Shown here piece by piece: positions 28,294-37,105 of a DNA stretch of 64,000 bases; position 1 is the first letter of the stretch; the number at the start of each line of letters is the position of its first letter. A model generated the notes under the pieces. It saw nothing but the letters and a program-made list of their open reading frames with translations, ran no database searches and was not told where the DNA came from. Position numbers and translations under genes: made by a program. Source of the DNA: Bacteroidia bacterium. Lineage in GTDB: Bacteria; Bacteroidota; Bacteroidia; UKL13-3. The DNA lies in the NCBI GenBank assembly GCA_023151275.1, contig JAKLJI010000010.1, forward strand, positions 49,646 to 113,645, written 5' to 3'.

Positions 28294-29322
28294 ATGAAAA
28301 AGATTTTAGTTACCGGCGGAACCGGATACATCGGTTCTCATACCGTAGTTGAGCTTCAGCAAGCAGGTTACCACGTATTGGCTATCGATAATTTCGACAA
28401 TTCCTATCCGGATGTATTGGATAACATTGAAAAAATCACGGGCATTCGTCCCGATTTTGAAGAAATTGATATCCGGAATAAACAACAGCTAACAGACTAC
28501 CTCTGCAGGAACAAGGACATCTCTGCAATCATCCATTTTGCTGCCAACAAAGCCGTGGGTGAAAGTGTTGCGAATCCTTTAAAATATTACGAAAACAATG
28601 TTGGCGGAACGGTTAACCTGCTTTATGCAATGGAAGCAGCAGGCATTCGCGATATTGTGTTTTCATCAAGCTGCACCGTTTACGGTGAAGCAAATCCTCC
28701 GGTAGATGAAAATTGCCCGATTCCTGTCGCCAATTCACCCTACGGAAACACAAAACAAATTTGCGAAGAAGTGCTTCGCGATACGGCCAATGCAAGCAAC
28801 TTACAAGTGGTATCGCTGAGGTATTTCAATCCGGTAGGTGCGCATGACTCTGCATTGATTGGTGAACTTCCTATTGGTGTGCCCAATAACCTTGTACCAT
28901 TTATTACTCAAACTGCAATAGGATTGCGCGAGCAATTAACCGTTTTTGGAAACGATTATCCAACTCCGGATGGAACCAATATCCGCGATTATATCCATGT
29001 AGTTGATTTGGCCAAAGCCCATTTGGCAGCGCTGAATTTCTTGCTTGAAAAGAAAAACACAAGCAATTTCTCGGTATTCAACCTTGGGACAGGACAAGGC
29101 AATTCGGTATTGGATGTAATTCGCTCTTTTGAAAAAGTAACCGGCCTAAAACTGAACTACAAAATTGGTAACCGCAGACCCGGTGATGTGGTTCAAATTT
29201 ATGCCTCTTGTGAGAAAGCCCTAAACGAGTTGGGCTGGAAAACTGAACGCGATTTAGACAACTGTATGTTAACCGCCTGGGCCTGGGAACAAGCCTATGC
29301 CAATCGTAAACAAAACGCTTAA
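28294..29322 (+). CDS. galE: UDP-glucose 4-epimerase
   Basis: Interconverts UDP-glucose and UDP-galactose using tightly bound NAD; cytosolic, supplies galactose for surface glycans. Seen: short-chain dehydrogenase Rossmann motif GGTGYIGSH at residues 8-16, HFAANKAVGES, the SSSCTVYG serine region, and catalytic YGNTK (Tyr-x3-Lys, near residue 150). GVPNNLVPF and the C-terminal RRPGDV are typical of GalE. The 342-aa length is normal. It starts 57 bp after purM and 9 bp before the next sugar nucleotide gene, so galE and rmlB are likely co-transcribed. Confidence 0.95.
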   Translation: MKKILVTGGTGYIGSHTVVELQQAGYHVLAIDNFDNSYPDVLDNIEKITGIRPDFEEIDIRNKQQLTDYLCRNKDISAIIHFAANKAVGESVANPLKYYENNVGGTVNLLYAMEAAGIRDIVFSSSCTVYGEANPPVDENCPIPVANSPYGNTKQICEEVLRDTANASNLQVVSLRYFNPVGAHDSALIGELPIGVPNNLVPFITQTAIGLREQLTVFGNDYPTPDGTNIRDYIHVVDLAKAHLAALNFLLEKKNTSNFSVFNLGTGQGNSVLDVIRSFEKVTGLKLNYKIGNRRPGDVVQIYASCEKALNELGWKTERDLDNCMLTAWAWEQAYANRKQNA

Positions 29323-29331
29323 TTTTATCCC

Positions 29332-30390
29332 ATGAGCAAACGCAATATTTTAATTACCGGTGGTGCCGGTTTCATTGGTTCACACGTTGTGCGCCTGTTT
29401 GTAAACAAATATCCCGATTACCACATTTATAACCTGGATAAGTTAACCTATGCCGGTAACCTCAAAAACATTACCGACATTGAAAATGCACCAAACTATA
29501 CCTTTATCAAAGCTGATTTGGTAAATGCCGCAGAGATAAACGAACTCTTTGCCAAGCATCAATTTGATTCGGTTATTCACTTGGCAGCAGAAAGCCACGT
29601 GGATAGAAGCATTACCAATCCCCTGGATTTTGTAATGACCAATGTGGTTGGAACCGTAAACCTCCTGAACGCCGCAAAAGAATTGTGGAAAGGCAACATG
29701 GAGGGTAAATTATTCTACCATGTTTCTACCGATGAAGTATATGGCTCTTTGCACGATGGAGGGTTTTTCCTGGAAACAACTCCATACGACCCACAATCGC
29801 CGTATTCTGCATCAAAGGCCAGCTCCGACCATTTTGTACGCGCTTACCACAACACCTATAAAATTCCGGTGGTACTGAGCAATTGTTCCAACAATTACGG
29901 ACCCAATCAATTCCCTGAAAAACTCATCCCGCTCTTCATCAATAATATTCGCAACAACAAGCCATTGCCGGTTTATGGAAAAGGCGAAAATGTGCGCGAT
30001 TGGCTTTATGTAGTGGATCACGCTCGTGCCATTGACGATGTTTACCACAAAGGAAAAGTAGGCGAAACCTACAATATCGGTGGATTCAACGAATGGAAAA
30101 ACCTGGATTTGATTAAGGTAATCTGCGCCACTATGGACCGCAAGTTGGGCCGTGAACAAGGTGAGTCGGAAAAATTAATCACCTATGTAACCGACCGTGC
30201 CGGACACGATTTACGCTATGCCATTGATGCCAGCAAAATCATGAACGATTTGGGATGGAAGCCAAGCCTTCAGTTTGAAGAAGGAATTGACAAAACAATT
30301 GATTGGTATTTGGCCAACCAGCAATGGATGGACGAAGTTACCAGCGGCGATTACGCCAACTACTACGATAAAATGTACGCCGCTCGCTAG
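29332..30390 (+). CDS. rmlB: dTDP-glucose 4,6-dehydratase
   Basis: Converts dTDP-glucose to dTDP-4-keto-6-deoxyglucose, the committed step to dTDP-rhamnose and related surface sugars. Seen: GGAGFIGSH NAD-binding motif near the N-terminus, HLAAESHVDRSI, STDEVYGSL with the Thr-Asp-Glu catalytic triad of RmlB, YSASK (Tyr-x3-Lys) and NCSNNYGPNQFPEKLIPLF. The 352-aa length fits. No rmlA, rmlC or rmlD is next to it, so the remaining steps must be encoded elsewhere. A strong terminator follows. Confidence 0.95.
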   Translation: MSKRNILITGGAGFIGSHVVRLFVNKYPDYHIYNLDKLTYAGNLKNITDIENAPNYTFIKADLVNAAEINELFAKHQFDSVIHLAAESHVDRSITNPLDFVMTNVVGTVNLLNAAKELWKGNMEGKLFYHVSTDEVYGSLHDGGFFLETTPYDPQSPYSASKASSDHFVRAYHNTYKIPVVLSNCSNNYGPNQFPEKLIPLFINNIRNNKPLPVYGKGENVRDWLYVVDHARAIDDVYHKGKVGETYNIGGFNEWKNLDLIKVICATMDRKLGREQGESEKLITYVTDRAGHDLRYAIDASKIMNDLGWKPSLQFEEGIDKTIDWYLANQQWMDEVTSGDYANYYDKMYAAR

Positions 30391-30398
30391 GCAAAATC

Positions 30399-30435
30399 AA
30401 ATACCCGGGAAGTCAAATTTCCCGGGTATTTTTTT
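30399..30435 (+). terminator. Rho-independent terminator after rmlB
   Basis: Perfect 13-bp stem AAATACCCGGGAA/TTCCCGGGTATTT with a 7-nt loop and a T run. Confidence 0.9.
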
Positions 30436-30651
30436 ATTCATCTTCCGACAAAAGAAATTCTTGAAGGCGATAATGCCCCAGAAAAAAAAGCATCCGCAAC
30501 CCCGCCAAGGGTGCCACGATTGTAGATGAAGCAATTTGGCTTTGATTGATTGCGAGGGTTTAGATTGAGGTTGTTTCAGGAATTTTAGGAGCGGCAGTGT
30601 GCAATTTTAGGTGAATTTTTTGGGGTTCTTCCTTGCCTGAGGGGGTGGAGT

Positions 30652-30831
30652 GGTACCCCGTGAAAGGCGGAGCGGCAGGTGTTGCTTGGCAAGAGCGACC
30701 ACAGGAAGCTACTTGCCAAGCTTACAACTGCCAGCTTTGCCGAAGCGGCGTACAAACGGAACACCCGGCTGTCCGGGCTGAAACGTTTTTTGGATTTTTA
30801 CGAAGCTTTTGATGCCCGGGCAGACAGGCCC
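30652..30831 (+). repeat. GC-rich structured repeat, copy 3 (core on plus strand)
   Basis: The core GCGACCACAGGAAG (30695-30708) sits in the loop of a perfect 10-bp stem GCTTGGCAAG/CTTGCCAAGC (30684-30693 with 30712-30721). Downstream, TGTCCGGGC (30770-30778) can pair with GCCCGGGCA (30814-30822) across a T-rich stretch. The flanks GTACCCC and GCG(G)..GTACA are shared with copy 4. No protein-coding gene in this stretch. Confidence 0.75.
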
Positions 30832-30848
30832 AAATGCACTGGAAACGA

Positions 30849-31192
30849 AGTTTAACCCGGAATACGCATTTGACCATCTATTACTGGCCAGTAACCTGAA
30901 TAATGCAAATGCTCAGCTATTACGTTCCAATAGGCCTGTGAAATTGCCCGTTTCTCTCCCGCAACATACCAAAATTGGTATGCCTTACTCGCGAAACTGT
31001 CAATTTCTTTGGCCTTTTGGCCCTCATAACGCTGCTCATTTGCACCATTCAGGTTTTATGCCTGTGAAATTGGGCGTAAACTCAGTTTCCCTCACTCACC
31101 ATAAAGATGCATTATGCCTTGCTCGTGAAACTGCCAATTTCTTTGGCCTTTTGGCCCTCATTACGAAGTTCAAATGCCTAATCCGGGTTTAA
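30849..31192. mobile_element. Possible MITE-like element with terminal inverted and internal direct repeats
   Basis: The left end at 30851-30874 (TTTAACCCGGAATACGCATT...) and the reverse complement of the right end at 31169-31192 agree at 20 of 24 positions by eye. Inside, a 53-nt block (30979-31031) recurs at 31113-31165 with 4 mismatches, and CCTGTGAAATTG recurs at 30935 and 31061. No transposase or other gene is inside. It sits between repeat copy 3 and dnaG. Whether it is mobile is inference; no target duplication was identified. Confidence 0.45.
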
Positions 31193-31283
31193 TGTATAGA
31201 CTCGCGGGTTTGTGCATTGGATATTCACCAATTTCTCGGTTTTGCAATCAGGGAATTCGGTTTAACTTTACCCTCCCAAATTC

Positions 31284-33212
31284 ATGATTCCACAGAGTAA
31301 AATAGAGGAGATAATTTCGGCTGCGCCCATTGAACAGGTGGTGGGAGAGGTAGTGAAGCTGAAACGCGCCGGCTCGAATATGCAAGGGTTATGTCCTTTT
31401 CATACCGAGAAAACGCCTTCGTTTTCGGTTTCTCCATCCAAGGGAATTTTTAAATGTTTTGGCTGCGGCAAGGCCGGAAACGTGGTGAATTTTGTGATGG
31501 AAAATGAGGCTTTGGGTTACCTGGAAGCCTTGAAGTCGCTCGCCGAACGCTATGGGGTAGAATGGCCGCGTCAGGAAAATTTTAATATTGACCAGGAACG
31601 GCAGCAGAAAACTGAAAAAGAGAGCCTACAAGTAATAAACAATTGGGCTGCCAGCTATTTTGAAAACCAACTCTGGGAAACAGAAACAGGCCGATTGATT
31701 GGTCTATCTTATTTTGAAGAGCGTGGATTTCGGGAAGATATCATTCGTAAATTTCGCCTGGGATATGCGCAGGAGGAATGGTCGGCTTTTTACGACGAAG
31801 CCCTGAAATCGCAGTTCAACGAAGAAATTCTTTTAAGCAGCGGTCTGGTAAAAAAATCGGAGCAAGGGAAGGTATATGATGCTTACAGAGGACGAGTAAT
31901 TTTTCCGATTTTAGGCTCAACAGGGAAAATGATTGCCTTTGCCGGGCGGCAACTGAAGAAGGACGAGAAAAGTCCGAAGTATGTAAACTCGCCCGAGACT
32001 CTGCTGTATCACAAAAGCAATGAGCTGTACGGCCTGTTTCAGGCGCGAAACAGCATTCGCAAGGAAGATTTTGTTTACCTGGTTGAAGGTTATACGGATG
32101 TAATTAGTTTGCATCAGGCGGGCATTGAAAATGTAGTTGCTAGTTCAGGAACCTCGCTTACCGAGAATCAGATTAAACTCATTAAGCGCCAAACCGAACA
32201 TGTTACCGTTTTGTACGATGGCGATGCCGCGGGCATAAAAGCCAGTTTGCGCGGGATAGACATGTTGCTGGAGCAGGGCCTAAATGTGCGTGTGGTTTTG
32301 TTTCCGGACGGAGAAGACCCGGATTCCTATTGTAAAAAGGTAGGTCCCGAAGAATTTGCCAACTACCTGAAGCGGGCGGTTCGCGATTTTATTCTGTTTA
32401 AGGTAGAGTTGCTGCTAAAAGACAGCGGCAAGGATCCCATTAAGCGGGCAACTGTTATTCGCGATATCATTGAAAGCATAAGCAAAATTCCGGATGCCAT
32501 TAAGCGGATGGCATTTGTACGGGAATGCTCGGTATTGCTGGATATGAATGAGCAGGTATTGGTTACTGAGCTCAACAAATTGCGCACCACTTTTTTGGGA
32601 GAAAAAGAAAAGGAGTGGGTAAAAACCGAACCAGAGCAACTGAACTATGAGGAAGAAATTCAGGAGCTGGTTCAAAAAGACAAGGGGTCGCTTTACCAGG
32701 AGCAACACTTGCTGAAACTTATGATTTTGCATGGTAACAGGGAAGTGCGAGGCCAGCGATTTCTGGATTTGGTGTTTTCGATGGCGGCAGAAGGTCAGAT
32801 TGGATTTGAGAATGAAGTGCCTCATGTGATATTGGGTGAAATTCACCGCTTGGCAGCCTCGGGAGAACCAGTAACCGAAGCTTGGTTTAAAAATCATTCC
32901 AACCCTGTGGTTTCGGCCTTTGCAGCCGATGTGTTGATTGACCGCTATACTATGAGTCCGAAATGGGAAACCAAGTACGATATTATCATGGAAAAGCCGG
33001 ATAAAGTGATTGAGAATGATATTGAATCTTGCTTGTATTACCTGCAATTGCATGTGGTTAGGAAATTGTTGCTTGAAGGTGTGGAACGCTTGAAGGAATT
33101 GGCCGAGCAGCAACGAGAAGAGGAACTAAAAGTAGGCATGGAGATTGTTCGCTTATTAAAAGAGCGAGAAATGGTATTAACGAAGGCGAATGGTTTGGTA
33201 ATTTTTCAATAA
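31284..33212 (+). CDS. dnaG: DNA primase
   Basis: Makes RNA primers at the replication fork. Seen: N-terminal CHC2 zinc ribbon with Cys37, His40, Cys58 and Cys61 (CPFHTEKTPSF, KCFGCGKAGN), then the RNA polymerase core and TOPRIM domain with YLVEGYTDVISLHQAG (Glu) and VLYDGDAAGIKAS (Asp pair), and a helical C-terminal region that would contact DnaB. The 642-aa length is normal. No rpoD or rpsU neighbour, unlike the enterobacterial operon. The preceding 850 bp of repeats separates it from the sugar genes. Confidence 0.96.
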   Translation: MIPQSKIEEIISAAPIEQVVGEVVKLKRAGSNMQGLCPFHTEKTPSFSVSPSKGIFKCFGCGKAGNVVNFVMENEALGYLEALKSLAERYGVEWPRQENFNIDQERQQKTEKESLQVINNWAASYFENQLWETETGRLIGLSYFEERGFREDIIRKFRLGYAQEEWSAFYDEALKSQFNEEILLSSGLVKKSEQGKVYDAYRGRVIFPILGSTGKMIAFAGRQLKKDEKSPKYVNSPETLLYHKSNELYGLFQARNSIRKEDFVYLVEGYTDVISLHQAGIENVVASSGTSLTENQIKLIKRQTEHVTVLYDGDAAGIKASLRGIDMLLEQGLNVRVVLFPDGEDPDSYCKKVGPEEFANYLKRAVRDFILFKVELLLKDSGKDPIKRATVIRDIIESISKIPDAIKRMAFVRECSVLLDMNEQVLVTELNKLRTTFLGEKEKEWVKTEPEQLNYEEEIQELVQKDKGSLYQEQHLLKLMILHGNREVRGQRFLDLVFSMAAEGQIGFENEVPHVILGEIHRLAASGEPVTEAWFKNHSNPVVSAFAADVLIDRYTMSPKWETKYDIIMEKPDKVIENDIESCLYYLQLHVVRKLLLEGVERLKELAEQQREEELKVGMEIVRLLKEREMVLTKANGLVIFQ

Positions 33213-33224
33213 GCCTAAACTTGC

Positions 33225-33232
33225 TACCTTCG
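33225..33232 (+). promoter_or_regulatory. Possible -7 element TACCTTCG
   Basis: TAnnTTTG-like (one mismatch), 7 nt before the ATG of the next gene, implying a near-leaderless mRNA. The nearest TTTG lies 27 nt upstream, too far for a standard promoter. Confidence 0.35.
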
Positions 33233-33239
33233 CGGCCTT

Positions 33240-34439
33240 ATGATTAGCATTGGAGTAATACGCGAAGGCAAAAAGCCCTACGATAAGAGAACCCCATTAA
33301 CACCTGCACAATGTGTAAGTGTAATGCAGTTTTTTCCGGGAACTAAAGTTGTGGTTCAGCCTTCGGGGCACCGCTGTTTTAAAGACGAAGAATATGCTGC
33401 TTTGGGCATTGAATTGAATGAAGACCTAAGTGCTTGTTCAATTTTATTAGGTGTGAAGGAAGTTCCGGTGGATCAGCTATTGCCCAATAAAACCTATTTG
33501 TTTTTCTCGCATACCATTAAAAAGCAGGCGCATAACAGGAATCTGCTCCGCGAAATCCTGAAGCAAAATATTCGCTTGGTAGATTATGAAACTCTGGTTT
33601 GGGAAGCTGGAAATCGCATTATTGGCTTTGGCCGTTTTGCCGGCATTGTTGGCTCCCATTATGCCTTGTTGATGTGGGGGAGAAAGCATGGCTTGTATTC
33701 GCTTAAAGCTGCACACGAGTGTCGCGACATGGCCGAAATGTTAGCTCAGTATGAAGGCATGAATCTTCCTCCTATGCGTATTGTGTTGTGTGGAGATGGA
33801 AGGGTAGGACATGGCGCGCTCGAATTGCTTCGGAAATTGAAAGTGCATCAGGTGAGTCAGGAAGAGTTTTTATACCACGATTACAACGAGGCCATTTATG
33901 TGCATTTGCGCAGCGAGGATTACTACGCCCATCGCGATGGCAGATTTTGGGATAAGAGTGATTTTTACAAGCATCCTGAAGATTACGAAAGTGTATTTAA
34001 ACCCTTTTATCAAAAGGCTGATATTATGATTAATGGCGTGTTTTGGAAAGATGGAATTGCACCTTTCTTTACACACGAAGAGATGAAGGGTGCTGATTTT
34101 CGCATAAAAGTTATTTCGGATATTACCTGCGATATTCCTGGTCCTTTGCCATGTACCTTGCGCAGTACTGTTATTGGAAATCCTTTTTATGGGTACAATC
34201 CCATGTTGGAAAAGGAAGTAGAGCCCTTTTTGCCCAATGTAATTGATATGCAAACCGTGGCCAATCTGCCTTGCGAATTGCCGGTAGATGCATCCATGGA
34301 GTTTGGTGAGCAGTTGATAAGACATGTATTGCCAAGTTTATTGGTTGAAGACAGTGAGCATATCATTGCCAATGCAACCATTGCACAGGATGGGAAACTG
34401 ACCGAGAAATTCAAGTACCTGGAAGATTTTGTGGCTTAA
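33240..34439 (+). CDS. LYS1/alanine dehydrogenase-like NAD(P)-dependent oxidoreductase
   Basis: Belongs to the alanine dehydrogenase/saccharopine dehydrogenase (lysine-forming, LYS1-like) fold. Seen: the N-terminal AlaDh/PNT half with GVIREGKKPYDKRTPLTPAQ, LVDYETLVWEAGNRIIGFGRFAG near the domain boundary, and a Rossmann region with VLCGDGRVGHGALELL. The C-terminal part keeps SDITCDIPGPLPCTLRST. 399 aa. A saccharopine dehydrogenase or related amino acid dehydrogenase activity is plausible; no lysine pathway gene is adjacent, so the exact substrate is open. The following ABC transporter begins 7 bp downstream. Confidence 0.8.
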   Translation: MISIGVIREGKKPYDKRTPLTPAQCVSVMQFFPGTKVVVQPSGHRCFKDEEYAALGIELNEDLSACSILLGVKEVPVDQLLPNKTYLFFSHTIKKQAHNRNLLREILKQNIRLVDYETLVWEAGNRIIGFGRFAGIVGSHYALLMWGRKHGLYSLKAAHECRDMAEMLAQYEGMNLPPMRIVLCGDGRVGHGALELLRKLKVHQVSQEEFLYHDYNEAIYVHLRSEDYYAHRDGRFWDKSDFYKHPEDYESVFKPFYQKADIMINGVFWKDGIAPFFTHEEMKGADFRIKVISDITCDIPGPLPCTLRSTVIGNPFYGYNPMLEKEVEPFLPNVIDMQTVANLPCELPVDASMEFGEQLIRHVLPSLLVEDSEHIIANATIAQDGKLTEKFKYLEDFVA

Positions 34440-34445
34440 GACAAT

Positions 34446-36365
34446 TTGACGGAGAAACCGGCTTGGTCTGGTTTTGGTGAACTAAAAGAAATGGCGAGAA
34501 GAAGCTACAACAGTAATGGTTCTTTGGAAAAAGAACCTGAGAAAGTGAAGATTACCAAGGAGTCGTTGAAAGAAACGCTCCATTTGTATTCCTACATAAA
34601 ACCCTATCGAAACAAGTTTTTTCCAAGCTTGGTATTTATTGCCCTTTCGGCGTTTACCACCATGTTGTATCCGCTATTTTTGGGAAAGATGATTGATGCT
34701 GCGGTTCCCGGCGCGGCGGCGGAGGTTCAGTCGCCGGCTATGGGAATGGGTTCAATGGCCAATTACCTGGATTTTACGGGTTGGAGTTTGGGCGAAATAT
34801 TGGTGTTGATGATTGGTGTTTTGGCCATTCAATCTGTGTTTTCATTTATGCGGATTTACCTGCTTACGGATGTGGGCGAGCGCTCCTTAGCCGATATGCG
34901 TCGCGATTTGTACAGCAAGTTGATTAGTCAGCCCATGTGGTTTTTTGCCGAACAGCGAGTTGGCGATCTAAGCAGTAGAATGAGTTCGGATTTATCGCAG
35001 ATACAGGATGCCATTTCATTTACCTTGGCCGAATTTCTAAGAGGCATATTTACGCTGTTGATTGGCTTAAGTTTGATATTCATCATTTCAACCAAACTTG
35101 CTTTGGTGATGTTGGCCGTAGTTCCTTTGATTGCCGTTGTTGCTGTAGTTTTTGGCATGCGCATTCGCAAAATGGCACGAAAAGCACAAGACCAATTGGC
35201 GGATAGTGGAAGTGTGGTTCAGGAAACTTTCTCGGGCATTACAGTTGTAAAAGCCTTTACTGCCGAAGCCAGAGAATTGGCGCGGTATTCAAAGAGTATT
35301 TTTGCGGTGGTTGATACAGCTATCTCCAATGCGCGTTACCGCGGAGCATTTGTGAGTTTTATGATATTCTCGGTATTTGGTGCCATTGCCTTTGTGGTTT
35401 GGTTTGGAGCCAGCATGATAAAAACCGGTGAGTTGAAAATGGGCCAGCTTACTTCTTTTGTTATTTTCTCGGCCTTCGTAGGGGCTACTTTTGCCGGTTT
35501 TGCCGATATGTTTTCAAACCTGCAGAAAACCCTGGGAGCTACTCAACGCGTGCGGGAATTGCTGAGATTACAAGGTGAAGATGTTTCCTTGGACGACCAT
35601 CAGCAAAAACAAAAGCTTGATTTGAAAGGGGAAGTTGAATTGCAGGATATCCGCTTTTCTTATCCTTCGCGTCAGGATGTGGAAGTATTGAAAGGTTTAA
35701 GTTTGAAAGCTTTGCCCGGCCAGCAAATTGCCTTGGTAGGACCAAGTGGTGCCGGAAAAAGTACCGTGGCCTCCATTTTACTTCGCTTCTACGAGCCAGG
35801 CGGAGGGATGCTAACCTACGATGGCAAGCCTGCAGCGTCTTATTCATTAAGTGAATTACGTTCGCAAATGGCGTTGGTGCCGCAGGAAGTAATTTTGTTT
35901 GGCGGCAGTATCCGTGAGAATATTGCATACGGAAAACCTTCAGCAACAGAAGAAGAAATTCATGAAGCTGCGAGAAAAGCGAATGCTTCCGGGTTTATTG
36001 AGAAGTTTCCGGAAGGATACGATACCTTGGTTGGGGAGCGGGGAATTCAATTGTCGGGAGGCCAACGCCAACGTATTGCAATCGCCCGTGCCATTTTGAA
36101 AGACCCTTCCATTTTGATATTGGATGAGGCCACATCTTCATTGGATTCTGAAAGCGAGCAATTGGTACAAGAAGCTTTGGATAATCTGATGAAAGGCCGC
36201 ACCAGCTTCGTTATAGCACACCGACTATCAACCATCCGCAATGCCGACCAAATTGTGGTTATTGACAAAGGGCGGGTTCAGGAAATGGGAAGCCATGCTG
36301 AACTTGTTGCCAAAACCGATGGCGTTTATAAGCGCATGATTGAGATGCAATTTGATTGGGATTAA
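34446..36365 (+). CDS. ABC exporter, fused membrane and ATPase domains
   Basis: Half-size ABC transporter of the MsbA/lipid-multidrug exporter class, working as a homodimer in the inner membrane. Seen: six hydrophobic segments in the first 350 residues, then the ATPase with Walker A GPSGAGKST, Q-loop ALVPQEVILF, signature LSGGQRQRIAIA, Walker B SILILDEATSSLD and H-loop IAHRLSTI. The longest form starts at a TTG (34446); the first ATG is at 34491, 15 codons in, with no way to decide from sequence. It begins 7 bp after the dehydrogenase gene and its stop overlaps the stop of the opposing regulator gene by 3 bp. The substrate is unknown. Confidence 0.92.
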   Translation: MTEKPAWSGFGELKEMARRSYNSNGSLEKEPEKVKITKESLKETLHLYSYIKPYRNKFFPSLVFIALSAFTTMLYPLFLGKMIDAAVPGAAAEVQSPAMGMGSMANYLDFTGWSLGEILVLMIGVLAIQSVFSFMRIYLLTDVGERSLADMRRDLYSKLISQPMWFFAEQRVGDLSSRMSSDLSQIQDAISFTLAEFLRGIFTLLIGLSLIFIISTKLALVMLAVVPLIAVVAVVFGMRIRKMARKAQDQLADSGSVVQETFSGITVVKAFTAEARELARYSKSIFAVVDTAISNARYRGAFVSFMIFSVFGAIAFVVWFGASMIKTGELKMGQLTSFVIFSAFVGATFAGFADMFSNLQKTLGATQRVRELLRLQGEDVSLDDHQQKQKLDLKGEVELQDIRFSYPSRQDVEVLKGLSLKALPGQQIALVGPSGAGKSTVASILLRFYEPGGGMLTYDGKPAASYSLSELRSQMALVPQEVILFGGSIRENIAYGKPSATEEEIHEAARKANASGFIEKFPEGYDTLVGERGIQLSGGQRQRIAIARAILKDPSILILDEATSSLDSESEQLVQEALDNLMKGRTSFVIAHRLSTIRNADQIVVIDKGRVQEMGSHAELVAKTDGVYKRMIEMQFDWD

Positions 36366-37105
36366 ACCTTCATTTGATTCATAAACTCTTCCTTTTTGCT
36401 GCGGGAAATGGGAATATGTGTTCCATCGTCCATTTCAAGCCAACCTCCATCCTGTTTGTTGAGCCTCTTGATAGCTCCCATATTAATTAACCAGGATTGA
36501 TGAATGCGGAAAAAGTTCTTATCCTGAAGCATTTGCTCAAAGTCTTTCAAGGTTTTAGACGCGATTAGTTTTCGTTTGTCGGCCAAGTGAATTTCGGTGT
36601 AATTGTTGTCAGCTTTGCAATAAAGGATTTCTGAGATATCAATAAAGTCAATTCCGGATTGAGAAGGAATCGCAATTTTAGGTTTGTGTAGATTAAGGCC
36701 CTGAATATTCAGTAGCAATTCTTCAATTCTTGATTGTTCCTGTTTATCACTAATTCGTTCTAAAGTTCGGTTAAGTGATTCTTCCAACTCCGCCCGCACA
36801 ATAGGTTTCAGCAAATAATCAACGGCGGCATACCGAAAGGCACGGATTGCAAATTCATCGTGAGCACTTACAAAAATAATGGCAGGGTAGGGTTTGGTTA
36901 GTCGTTCCAGCAATTCAAAGCCACTCATGCCCGGCATGTGAATATCAAGGAAAATTAAATCGGGTTTAATGGAGGGTAATTCCTCAAGGGCTTGAAAAGC
37001 GTTTTGAAATACCTTGTAAACTTCAAGTTGAGGAAAGCTTTTTAGATGCCATTCCAGAACTTCTGATGCGTTTTCTTCATCATCAATCAATACAGTTTTA
37101 ATCAT
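36362..37105 (-). CDS. LytTR-family response regulator
   Basis: Two-component regulator partnered with the kinase encoded just upstream. Seen: a receiver domain with acidic pocket Asp8-Asp9, phospho-acceptor Asp54 in IFLDIHMPG and the conserved lysine in YLLKP near residue 103; then a C-terminal LytTR DNA-binding domain with KADNNYTEI, KTLKDFEQ and FFRIHQSWLINM. I chose the ATG at 37105 (MIKTVLIDDEE), which overlaps the kinase stop by 8 bp; the frame is open nine codons further. The regulon is unknown, but the operon includes two secreted proteins. Confidence 0.92.
   Translation of the reverse strand: MIKTVLIDDEENASEVLEWHLKSFPQLEVYKVFQNAFQALEELPSIKPDLIFLDIHMPGMSGFELLERLTKPYPAIIFVSAHDEFAIRAFRYAAVDYLLKPIVRAELEESLNRTLERISDKQEQSRIEELLLNIQGLNLHKPKIAIPSQSGIDFIDISEILYCKADNNYTEIHLADKRKLIASKTLKDFEQMLQDKNFFRIHQSWLINMGAIKRLNKQDGGWLEMDDGTHIPISRSKKEEFMNQMKV

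Noticed and set aside
30652..30831. Retron or group II intron RNA
   Set aside because: No reverse transcriptase in the window and no domain V-like sequence recognised.
30979..31165. CRISPR-like direct repeats
   Set aside because: Only two long copies and no regular spacers or cas genes.
30809..31192. 127-aa reading frame over the inverted-repeat element
   Set aside because: It follows the internal repeats and ends at the right terminal repeat; no start signal or domain.
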